DNA of 64,000 nucleotides from Gemella massiliensis (GTDB lineage Bacteria; Bacillota; Bacilli; Staphylococcales; Gemellaceae): NCBI RefSeq assembly GCF_900120125.1, contig NZ_LT635546.1, positions 175,228 to 239,227 of the forward strand, read 5' to 3'. Shown piece by piece: positions 47,145 to 54,534 of this stretch (position 1 is its first letter; each line of letters starts with the position of its first letter). The notes under the pieces were generated by a model. It saw only the letters and a program-made list of their open reading frames with translations, ran no database searches and was not told where the DNA came from. The position numbers and the translations under genes were made by a program.

Positions 47145-47981
47145 GTGTTAGAATTTAATAATTATATAAAAAAAATAAACAAAAATACTTCTTTAGAGTT
47201 GGATTTTAAAATTGATAAAGGAGAAATTTTATCAATTATAAGTGATAGCTCGGAAGGTTTAAATATTATTAAAGAATCTTTTCAAAATAGAACAAAATAT
47301 AAAGGAAATATTCTTTTTGATAGCAAAAAAATAGAAAAAGAAAAAATAATATTTATTGATGATTATGGTTTTTATGGAAATATAACTGTGCTAAAAAATC
47401 TGAAACAGATGTTGACTATTTTCAAAATAGGATATAATGCTGAAAAATTAAAAGAAAAATTACAGTTGTTAAGTATAGATGAAAATAAGAAATATAAAAA
47501 TTTAGAAAAAAAAGAAAAAATAAAATTTCATATTTTATTTTCGCTGCTTATTAAACAAAAATTATTAGTAATAGAAGATATAGATAATTCTCTAACAAAA
47601 GAGGATAAAATTGTTATAAAAAATTTGTTGTTAACTGAAAAAAGTAGAAAAACAACAGTAGTTATTTTAGACATAATGTTAAATAAATTAACAGAATTGG
47701 CAAATACTGTCATCGTAATTTCTAATTGTGAAAAATCATATTATGGTTTACTGAAAGATTTGTTAATAATAAAAAAATTGGCAGCTGTCACAGTTTCTCA
47801 TCAAGATGATTTAGAAATTATTCTGCAAGATTATCAATATACAATTTACAATGATGAAGAAATTGTTGTAAGGGAAGAAGTGCTGGAAGATATAGTTTAT
47901 GAATTATTGAAAAATAATATTGAAGTATATCAGATTAGAAATCTTGGAGAAAAAATAAAATTATATGAAGAAGGTGATTAA
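47145..47981 (+). CDS. Degenerate ABC-type ATPase-like protein
   Basis: A 278-residue protein beginning at GTG (AGGGG upstream), laid out like an ABC ATPase but with degraded motifs. The Walker A position reads IISDSSEGLNIIK near residues 29-41 rather than GxxGxGKS/T, the signature position KNLEKKEKIKFHILF has no SGG, and Walker B is weakly kept as LLVIEDIDNSL. A C-terminal extension follows. It lies 2 bases before a membrane-protein gene, like a transporter pair. ATP hydrolysis is doubtful; a regulatory or structural role, or a decaying transporter, fits. The frame is intact. Confidence 0.65.
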   Translation: MLEFNNYIKKINKNTSLELDFKIDKGEILSIISDSSEGLNIIKESFQNRTKYKGNILFDSKKIEKEKIIFIDDYGFYGNITVLKNLKQMLTIFKIGYNAEKLKEKLQLLSIDENKKYKNLEKKEKIKFHILFSLLIKQKLLVIEDIDNSLTKEDKIVIKNLLLTEKSRKTTVVILDIMLNKLTELANTVIVISNCEKSYYGLLKDLLIIKKLAAVTVSHQDDLEIILQDYQYTIYNDEEIVVREEVLEDIVYELLKNNIEVYQIRNLGEKIKLYEEGD

Positions 47982-47983
47982 AA

Positions 47984-48745
47984 ATGTTACAAATAGAATT
48001 TGCAAAAATATTTAAACGAAAATTTAATTATCTTTTCGGGATAATCACCTTACTTATTGGTTCTTTTTTAAGTTATAGATTAAATAGTATCTCCCAGTTT
48101 TTTGAAATATCTGAGATTGAAACAATCTTCAATGTGATTATTAAAATTATCTTGGTGCTTGTTATTTTTATAATGGGAATAAACTATATTTATTCATATC
48201 GTGAGGATTATAAAACAAAAGTTGTAACTTTATTAGAAGTTAGAAAAGTAAAATCCGTTAGAGATTTTTTCGCAGTGTTTGCTAATTTAGTATATTTTTT
48301 TCTTTATAACGTTGTCGTTTTATTAGGAGTTTTTTCTGTTCTTTTCTTAAAGAAAAGGGATATTCTGGTAAAAATAGTACAAGATTTATTGACAAATGGG
48401 CATTTATTAGCATATATTGTTCAACTATTTATGTTGTTATTATTTGCTAATTTGATATTTTTATTGGCACTTTCGTTGTTTAATAATACAAATTTGGCAA
48501 TTTCATTATCATTATTATACTTTATAGGTTCAGGGGTTCTTGTAAAAGTTCTAAGTGAAAGATTGTCTGAAACTTATAGTAATCTTTTAAATAACAGTAT
48601 TTTTAATGTTTTTGATAAGGCATTTAATAGCTTAGACTATAATGTGACTTTTGAAATAAATACTTTCTTACCATTAGGGTTAAATATAATAGGATTAGTA
48701 ATAGTAATATTTATAATAAAAATTTTTAAAAAAGTAATAGATTAA
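47984..48745 (+). CDS. ABC-2-like membrane protein, partner of the degenerate ATPase
   Basis: A 253-residue hydrophobic protein with about six membrane segments (near residues 14-31, 44-67, 92-116, 134-160, 166-186 and 222-246) and a cytoplasmic N-terminus. Layout is that of ABC-2 type permeases of small exporters, but no specific family is recognised. It is tightly linked to the ATPase-like gene (2-base gap) and followed 12 bases later by terC. Substrate unknown. Confidence 0.65.
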   Translation: MLQIEFAKIFKRKFNYLFGIITLLIGSFLSYRLNSISQFFEISEIETIFNVIIKIILVLVIFIMGINYIYSYREDYKTKVVTLLEVRKVKSVRDFFAVFANLVYFFLYNVVVLLGVFSVLFLKKRDILVKIVQDLLTNGHLLAYIVQLFMLLLFANLIFLLALSLFNNTNLAISLSLLYFIGSGVLVKVLSERLSETYSNLLNNSIFNVFDKAFNSLDYNVTFEINTFLPLGLNIIGLVIVIFIIKIFKKVID

Positions 48746-48757
48746 AGGAGAGTTTTA

Positions 48758-49531
48758 ATGGATTCGCAGGTTTTAGTTCAATATGCAATTGTATTATTTA
48801 GTTTGATTATATTGGAAGGTTTGTTATCAGCTGATAATGCCATTGTTCTTGCGATAATGGTAAGGCATCTACCGCTAAAAGAACAAAAACATGCTTTAAT
48901 GTACGGATTAGCTGGAGCGTTGTTTTTTAGGATAATTGCCATTTTTTTAATTACCATTTTAGCACAGTATTGGGAAATTCAGGTAATAGGTGGTGTGTAT
49001 CTAATTTACATGGCTATTAGTCATATAAAGGAATTTTTTGATAAAAGAAAACGTCCGGAAGAACACCACCATGAAGAAAAAAAACCTAAAAAACAAAGTG
49101 GATTTTGGCTAACGGTACTAAAGGTTGAGTTAACGGATATCGCATTTGCTATTGACTCGATTTTAGCAGCAGTTGCCATAGCGATAACATTACCTCATAT
49201 TTCCGAGACGGCAATAGGTGGAATTAATTTAGGGCAGTTTCTGGTAATGGTAATAGGTGGTTTTATTGGTGTTATTATTATGAGATATGCAGCTAATATT
49301 TTTATAAGGGTACTTGAAAAAAAACCGGGTTTAGAAATTGCAGCATTTCTTATTGTTGCGTGGGTAGGTATAAAACTATTTGTTATAGCAGCGGCTCATC
49401 CGGCATTAGCATTGATTCCTGAACATTTTCCTCATTCAACATTATGGACTATAATATTTTGGGCAGTATTATTAGGATTATTAATCTGGGGTGTATTAAT
49501 ATCGGATAAATTTGAAACAAAAAGAATTTAA
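48758..49531 (+). CDS. TerC-family membrane protein
   Basis: A 257-residue TerC protein with about seven membrane helices. The two conserved acidic motifs are SLIILEGLLSADNAIVLAIMVRH near residues 15-37 and KVELTDIAFAIDSILAAVAI near 121-140. Between them lies a His-rich cytoplasmic loop (RPEEHHHEEKKPKK). Members export manganese or metallate secreted proteins. No manganese riboswitch (yybP-ykoY) is visible because the gene sits 12 bases behind the permease gene. A terminator follows. Confidence 0.9.
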   Translation: MDSQVLVQYAIVLFSLIILEGLLSADNAIVLAIMVRHLPLKEQKHALMYGLAGALFFRIIAIFLITILAQYWEIQVIGGVYLIYMAISHIKEFFDKRKRPEEHHHEEKKPKKQSGFWLTVLKVELTDIAFAIDSILAAVAIAITLPHISETAIGGINLGQFLVMVIGGFIGVIIMRYAANIFIRVLEKKPGLEIAAFLIVAWVGIKLFVIAAAHPALALIPEHFPHSTLWTIIFWAVLLGLLIWGVLISDKFETKRI

Positions 49532-49536
49532 AAATG

Positions 49537-49572
49537 AAAACTTAAGCGACAAAAATTGCTTGAGTTTTTTTG
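49537..49572 (+). terminator. Terminator after terC
   Basis: Stem AAAACTTAAGC with GCTTGAGTTTT (one G-T pair) and a T-run. Confidence 0.85.
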
Positions 49573-49640
49573 TGTGATTTTTTATAAACTACTTGATTTT
49601 CTTTTGAAAATATCGTATTATATATTTTGTGTTAACAATA

Positions 49641-49663
49641 TTATTAAACTTGATGTTTAATAA
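49641..49663. promoter_or_regulatory. Dyad upstream of the pot operon regulator
   Basis: Nine-base inverted repeat TTATTAAAC with GTTTAATAA around a 5-base centre. Its position and size suit an operator. Confidence 0.5.
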
Positions 49664-49687
49664 TAAAAAACTTTAATAACAATAAGT

Positions 49688-49731
49688 TTACTATTATAAA
49701 ACTTTTATAAATATGAGTTTTATAATAGTAA
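49688..49731. promoter_or_regulatory. Fifteen-base inverted repeat before the regulator gene
   Basis: A perfect inverted repeat (TTACTATTATAAAAC, 49688-49702, with 49717-49731) around a 14-base loop, ending 20 bases before the start codon. It may be an operator of the adjacent XRE-cupin regulator or an attenuating hairpin, and it encloses possible -10 sequences (TATAAA, TATAAT). Confidence 0.55.
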
Positions 49732-49751
49732 AATTTATGGAAGGATTTAAT

Positions 49752-50297
49752 ATGTATTCAATTGGTGAAAGATTAAAAAGACTCAGAATTCAAAAAAATC
49801 TAACACAAGAAGAACTTGGGGAACGAACTGATCTTACAAAAGGTTATATTTCTCAGGTAGAAAGAGATTTAGCATCGCCATCTATGGAAACTTTTTTTAA
49901 CATATTAAAAGTATTAGGATGTGCACCGAAAGATTTTTTCGATAAAGAAAGTGCAAGTCAAAAAGTATATTACTCATTAGATGACCAAACTAGTTATGCA
50001 GAAACTGATGAGGGGTACGAGCTTAAATGGTTAGTGCCGGAATCTAATGAAAAAGAAATGGAATCTTTAATACTGACTTTAGAGAGTGATAGCAGTTATA
50101 AAACTTTCGATCCGTCAGAATCAGAAACGTTGTGTTATGTTTTGAGAGGAAAATGTAAATTAATGCTTGGTGATGATGAATTTATAGCTAAAGCGAATGA
50201 ATCATTTTATTTTTTGGCTACATCAGAACATCGATTATCAAATCCGTTTGATGAAAAATGTGAAATTCTTATAGTAGCGACAAATTCATATTTATAA
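49752..50297 (+). CDS. XRE-cupin transcriptional regulator of the pot operon
   Basis: A 181-residue regulator. The N-terminal helix-turn-helix IGERLKRLRIQKNLTQEELGERTDLTKGYISQVER spans residues 3-37. A C-terminal cupin sensor domain follows, with CYVLRGKCKLMLGDDEF near 130-146. It lies 12 bases before potA. This arrangement, also known for Bacillus and Streptococcus pot operons, points to polyamine-responsive control. The ATG at 49752 is preferred, since GGAAGGA is 6 bases ahead; a longer frame from 49713 would bury this site. Confidence 0.88.
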   Translation: MYSIGERLKRLRIQKNLTQEELGERTDLTKGYISQVERDLASPSMETFFNILKVLGCAPKDFFDKESASQKVYYSLDDQTSYAETDEGYELKWLVPESNEKEMESLILTLESDSSYKTFDPSESETLCYVLRGKCKLMLGDDEFIAKANESFYFLATSEHRLSNPFDEKCEILIVATNSYL

Positions 50298-50309
50298 AAG
50301 GAGAGAAAA

Positions 50310-51401
50310 ATGACGAATATTGTGGAATTTAAAAATGTATCAATGGCTTTTGGGGATATGAAAGTACTAAAAAATATTGATTTAGAAATAGAAAAGGGTA
50401 AATTTTATACTTTGTTAGGCCCAAGTGGTTGTGGGAAGAGTACCATTTTGAAATTAATCGGAGGATTTCTTAGTCCGACAACAGGAGATGTTTTACTGGA
50501 TAATAAAGTGGTTAACGATTTGCCTGCTAATAAGCGTCATGTAAATACTGTATTTCAAGATTATGCACTGTTTCCTCATATGAATGTATATGAAAACGTA
50601 GCTTTTGGTTTGAAAATAAAAAAGATAAATAAAGAGATTATAAAGAAAAAAGTAAAAAAAGCACTTAAACAAGTAAATTTATCAGGTTTTGAAAAGCGTG
50701 ATATTAATGAAATGAGTGGCGGACAAAAACAACGTGTTGCTATTGCACGTGCTATTGTTAATGAGCCTGAAATTATATTGCTTGATGAATCCCTATCAGC
50801 ACTTGATTTAAAGTTGCGACAAGAGATGCAGTATGAATTGCGTGAACTTCAACAACAAACAGGAATTACGTTTATTTATGTGACTCATGATCAGGAAGAG
50901 GCATTAGCGATGAGTGATTATATTTTTGTAATGAATCATGGGAAAATAGAACAAAGCGGGACACCGTTAGATATTTATGATGAACCCGTTAATCGTTTTG
51001 TAGCTGATTTTATTGGAGAGTCTAATATCGTTAATGCTGTTATGTTAGATGATTATTTGGTAGAAATTTACGGGAAAGAATACGAATGTGTTGATGCCGG
51101 TCTTGACAAAAATAAACGCGTTGAAGTTGTAATCCGACCGGAAGATTTAGAAATTACAGCGGAGGATAAAGGAAAAATCAAAGTACTTGTTGATACACAA
51201 TTATTCCGTGGCGTACATTATGAAATTTGCTGTTTAGATGATCAATATAACGAATGGATTGTTCATTCGACAAAAGCTGCAAAACCGGGGAGTGCCGTAA
51301 GTTTAAATTTTGAACCGGAAGCAATACACATTATGGTACCCGGAGAAACTGAAGAAGAGTTTGATGCACGACTTGAGTCGTATGAAGAAGAGGAGGAATA
51401 A
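50310..51401 (+). CDS. potA: Spermidine/putrescine ABC transporter ATP-binding protein
   Basis: A 363-residue ABC ATPase with a C-terminal TOBE domain. Walker [11 protein letters not shown] lies near residues 35-44, the signature MSGGQKQR near 134-141, Walker [13 protein letters not shown] (Ser where most have Pro), and the switch VTHDQEEA. It energises polyamine uptake with PotB, PotC and PotD, which follow without gaps. The order regulator-potABCD is the Firmicute standard. Confidence 0.95.
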   Translation: MTNIVEFKNVSMAFGDMKVLKNIDLEIEKGKFYTLLGPSGCGKSTILKLIGGFLSPTTGDVLLDNKVVNDLPANKRHVNTVFQDYALFPHMNVYENVAFGLKIKKINKEIIKKKVKKALKQVNLSGFEKRDINEMSGGQKQRVAIARAIVNEPEIILLDESLSALDLKLRQEMQYELRELQQQTGITFIYVTHDQEEALAMSDYIFVMNHGKIEQSGTPLDIYDEPVNRFVADFIGESNIVNAVMLDDYLVEIYGKEYECVDAGLDKNKRVEVVIRPEDLEITAEDKGKIKVLVDTQLFRGVHYEICCLDDQYNEWIVHSTKAAKPGSAVSLNFEPEAIHIMVPGETEEEFDARLESYEEEEE

Positions 51402-51403
51402 AA

Positions 51404-52222
51404 ATGTTCAATAAAAAAACACGTTCATTTTTTATGATTCCTTATATAATGTGGCTACTATTATTTGTTGTTTTTCCTATCTTACTTATTGTATATTATT
51501 CATTTCATGATATAAGCGGTAATTTTACATTTAGTAACTATAGTATATTCTTTAGCAGCACTTATGTTTTAATGACGTTATATAGTTTTTGGTACGCATT
51601 TTTAATCACAATTATATGTCTTATTATAAGTTACCCACTCGCATTTATTATTAGTAAAAGTAAATATAGTGAATTGCTTTTACTATTTATCATAATGCCG
51701 ACATGGATTAATATTTTACTAAAGACGTATGCTTTTTTAGGTTTATTCGGTGAATATGGGACTGTTAACAGTTTTTTAGAATATCTTGGGGTTGGTACGC
51801 AGAGTTTGTTGTTTAACTCATTTAGTTTTGTTTTTGTATCAAGCTATATTTATTTACCGTTTATGTTATTACCGATATATAATTCAGTAGTCGGTATTAA
51901 TAAAAATTTAATTGAGGCATCATATGATCTTGGAGCAGATTTTAAAACAACATTTAGGAAAGTTATCTTTCCATTAAGTATTAATGGTGTAAAAACCGGT
52001 ATTCAAGTAACATTTATACCGGCATTATCATTATTTATGATTACACGTTTAATAGCCGGTAATAAAATTATTAATCTTGGAACGGCGATTGAAGAACATT
52101 TTTTAGTAACTCAAAACTGGGGACTTGGTTCAACGATCGCAGTATTTTTAATAGTTGTAATGGGGATTATTATGATATTAACAAATACAAAAGATAAGAC
52201 AAGTATAGGAGGTAGAAAATAA
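51404..52222 (+). CDS. potB: Spermidine/putrescine ABC transporter permease PotB
   Basis: A 272-residue permease with six membrane segments. The EAA loop contacting the ATPase is EASYDLGADFKTTFRKVIFPLS near residues 170-191. It pairs with PotC to form the membrane channel. It lies 2 bases behind potA and shares its last base with the potC start (ATAATG), so translation is coupled. Confidence 0.94.
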   Translation: MFNKKTRSFFMIPYIMWLLLFVVFPILLIVYYSFHDISGNFTFSNYSIFFSSTYVLMTLYSFWYAFLITIICLIISYPLAFIISKSKYSELLLLFIIMPTWINILLKTYAFLGLFGEYGTVNSFLEYLGVGTQSLLFNSFSFVFVSSYIYLPFMLLPIYNSVVGINKNLIEASYDLGADFKTTFRKVIFPLSINGVKTGIQVTFIPALSLFMITRLIAGNKIINLGTAIEEHFLVTQNWGLGSTIAVFLIVVMGIIMILTNTKDKTSIGGRK

Positions 52223-53022
52223 TGAAATTAGGCTCTAAAATATATTTAGTAACTATTTTTGCTATTTTGTATATTCCGTTGATTTATTTAACATATTATT
52301 CATTTAATGCCGGAAAAACGATGATTAATTTTGATGGTTTTTCTCTGGTTCATTATACGGAGTTATTTAAAAACAGTCGTATGCTTGTAATTGTTATTAA
52401 TACAGTGGTAGTTGCATTGTTGTGTGGATTGTTTTCAGCAATTTTTGGAACATTGGGAGCGTTGGGAATTTATTCTTTAAAATCAAAAAAGAGACGTAAC
52501 AGCTATCTTGTTGGAAATAATATTCTAATTATCAGTCCGGATGTGATTATTGGGTGTTCATTTTTATTAATGTTTACATTTATTTCAAAACAATTTGGTA
52601 TTGATAATATCCAAGGTTTTTGGTCAGTATTATTATCACATATTGCTTTTAGTATTCCGATTGTTGTATTAATGGTACTACCAAAATTATATGAAATGCC
52701 ACATTCTATAGTTAATGCGGCGATTGATCTCGGGGCAAATTATAAACAAGTATTAAGTCAAATAGTTATTCCATATATTACTCCGGGGATAATGGCAGGT
52801 TTTTTTATGGGGTTAACTTATTCACTTGATGATTTTGCTGTAACATTTTTTGTAACCGGAAATGGATTTCAAACATTATCAGTAGAAATTTATTCAATGG
52901 CACGTCAAGGCATAAGTCTTCAAATCAATGCTTTATCAACAGTATTATCAGTTTTTGTAGTTGTAGCGGTATTAATTTACTATATCTTGAATACAAGTAA
53001 ATTAAAAAGGGAGGTAAAGTAG
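52222..53022 (+). CDS. potC: Spermidine/putrescine ABC transporter permease PotC
   Basis: A 266-residue permease with six membrane segments and the EAA-type loop NAAIDLGANYKQVLSQIVIPYITPG near residues 165-189. YYSFNAGKTMINFDGFSLVHY near 26-46 is typical of PotC. It is the partner of PotB and is followed by potD after a one-base gap. Confidence 0.94.
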   Translation: MKLGSKIYLVTIFAILYIPLIYLTYYSFNAGKTMINFDGFSLVHYTELFKNSRMLVIVINTVVVALLCGLFSAIFGTLGALGIYSLKSKKRRNSYLVGNNILIISPDVIIGCSFLLMFTFISKQFGIDNIQGFWSVLLSHIAFSIPIVVLMVLPKLYEMPHSIVNAAIDLGANYKQVLSQIVIPYITPGIMAGFFMGLTYSLDDFAVTFFVTGNGFQTLSVEIYSMARQGISLQINALSTVLSVFVVVAVLIYYILNTSKLKREVK

Positions 53023-53023
53023 C

Positions 53024-54100
53024 ATGAAAAAATTATTAATGACAGCTTTATCCATTTTGATAATTTGTATTGGTTTGTTATACAGTCGTTCATTTATTGA
53101 CAGTTCAGGTGGTAGTGATAAACAAACATTGACAATTTTTAATTGGGGTGAGTATATTGATCCGGAACTTATTAAGGACTTTGAGAAAGAAACAGGAATA
53201 AAGGTTGTTTATGAAACTTTTGATTCAAATGAAGCGATGTTGACAAAAATCCAATCCGATTCAACGCCTTATGATATTGTTATACCATCAGATTATATGA
53301 TTAAAAAGATGAAAAAATTAAATCTTCTTAATAAAATAGATAAAAATAAATTAGAGAATTTTGATACTCTTGATCCAAAATTACTTGATAAAAGTTTTGA
53401 TTATAATAATGAATATTCAGTACCCTATTTTTGGGGTACGGTAGGTATTCTTTATAATAAAAACAAGGTGCCAAAAGATTTGAAATTTGATAAATGGAAT
53501 GATCTTTGGGATAATAGATTACAAAATAATATTTTATTAATTGACGGGGCAAGAGAAATGATGGGTATTGCTTTGCAATCGGAAGGAAATTCTGTTAATG
53601 ATACAAATGAGGTAAATTTGAATCTTGCTGAGAGAAAACTGGAATTAATGCACTCGAATATTAAAGCAATTAATGCTGATGAGAAAAAAATGTTAATGAT
53701 AAATAATGAAGCGTGGGTGTCAGTAGTTTTTTCAGGAGATGCCTCAGCCATTATGTCGGAAAATGATGAATTGGAGTATTCTGTTCCTAAAGAAGGAACA
53801 AACTTATGGTTTGATAATATTGTTATTCCAAAAACTTCAAAAAATGAAGAGGCAGCATATAAATTTATTAATTTTATGTTAAAACCGGAAAATGCTGCAA
53901 AAAATGCTGAATTTATAGGTTATGCAACACCAAGTTTGGCTGCTAAGAAACTGTTACCGAAAGAAGTGACGGATGATGAAGAATTTTATCCAAACTTGGA
54001 TACATTTGGAAAAGTTGAAGTATATGAAGATTTATCACCAAAAATGTTACAATTATATAATGATCTGTTTTTAAAATTTAAAATTAATAACAGGCAGTAG
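53024..54100 (+). CDS. potD: Spermidine/putrescine-binding protein PotD
   Basis: A 358-residue polyamine-binding protein. The N-terminal hydrophobic segment (residues 4-21) lacks a clear lipobox, so it is likely membrane-anchored by an uncleaved helix, as in pneumococcal PotD. Ligand-pocket residues appear in IFNWGEYIDPELI, YDIVIPSDYMI, VPYFWGTVGILYN and NLWFDNIVIPKT. The protein is complete and closes the potABCD operon. A terminator-like hairpin follows. Confidence 0.94.
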   Translation: MKKLLMTALSILIICIGLLYSRSFIDSSGGSDKQTLTIFNWGEYIDPELIKDFEKETGIKVVYETFDSNEAMLTKIQSDSTPYDIVIPSDYMIKKMKKLNLLNKIDKNKLENFDTLDPKLLDKSFDYNNEYSVPYFWGTVGILYNKNKVPKDLKFDKWNDLWDNRLQNNILLIDGAREMMGIALQSEGNSVNDTNEVNLNLAERKLELMHSNIKAINADEKKMLMINNEAWVSVVFSGDASAIMSENDELEYSVPKEGTNLWFDNIVIPKTSKNEEAAYKFINFMLKPENAAKNAEFIGYATPSLAAKKLLPKEVTDDEEFYPNLDTFGKVEVYEDLSPKMLQLYNDLFLKFKINNRQ

Positions 54101-54101
54101 A

Positions 54102-54134
54102 TGGCTGAGGCGATGTGCTTCAGCTTTTTATTAT
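54102..54134 (+). terminator. Terminator after potD
   Basis: A short stem GGCTGAGG/CTTCAGCT followed by a T-run. It is weaker than others in the window. Confidence 0.65.
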
Positions 54135-54145
54135 GATTTGAATTA

Positions 54146-54414
54146 TATACAAAATATTATTTGTTGCTAATTCTATAATGGTGTGGCAACCTCAAGAATT
54201 CTCTTTAATTCTTAGGTTTATGAGTGCCTTTAGCACGAATAAATCTTAGAAGTAAAGTATGAAACAAGAACTTGAATTTCAAGGAATGTAGTGACGATGA
54301 AATTCTTAGTTCCTACTGCTAACGTACACAGTGGATTTCTTAAGGCTCACCTGAGCTTATAATCTCAGGTGAAGCCAGTATTTCACAGCAACAAGCCTAA
54401 TAGCAATGTTTGTA
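54146..54414 (-). repeat. Modular intergenic repeat, copy B (inverted)
   Basis: The reverse complement is nearly identical to 3239-3517, including all internal hairpins and the ends (TACAAACATTGCTATTAGG and AATATTTTGTATA). It lies between the pot operon and uvrA and has no coding content. Differences are scattered substitutions and a small deletion at about 54388. Confidence 0.87.
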
Positions 54415-54534
54415 AAATAATATATAAATAAGTTTCTTAGTCCTAACTATGTATTTGTGATATAATTATATAGTTGACTGTTTTCGAAGAAACTAAATTT
54501 TACGGTCGATAATAATTAGTATTCGAGGTAAACA
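54415..54534. other. uvrA upstream region
   Basis: Contains TATAAT-like sequence around 54460 but no convincing -35. No SOS/LexA box of the Bacillus type (CGAACRNRYGTTYC) is recognised. Confidence 0.35.

Noticed and set aside
48600-48757. Manganese (yybP-ykoY) riboswitch before terC
   Set aside because: The region upstream is coding for the membrane protein and the gap is only 12 bases.
54415-54534. LexA/SOS box before uvrA
   Set aside because: No sequence matching the Bacillus or streptococcal damage-box pattern was found.
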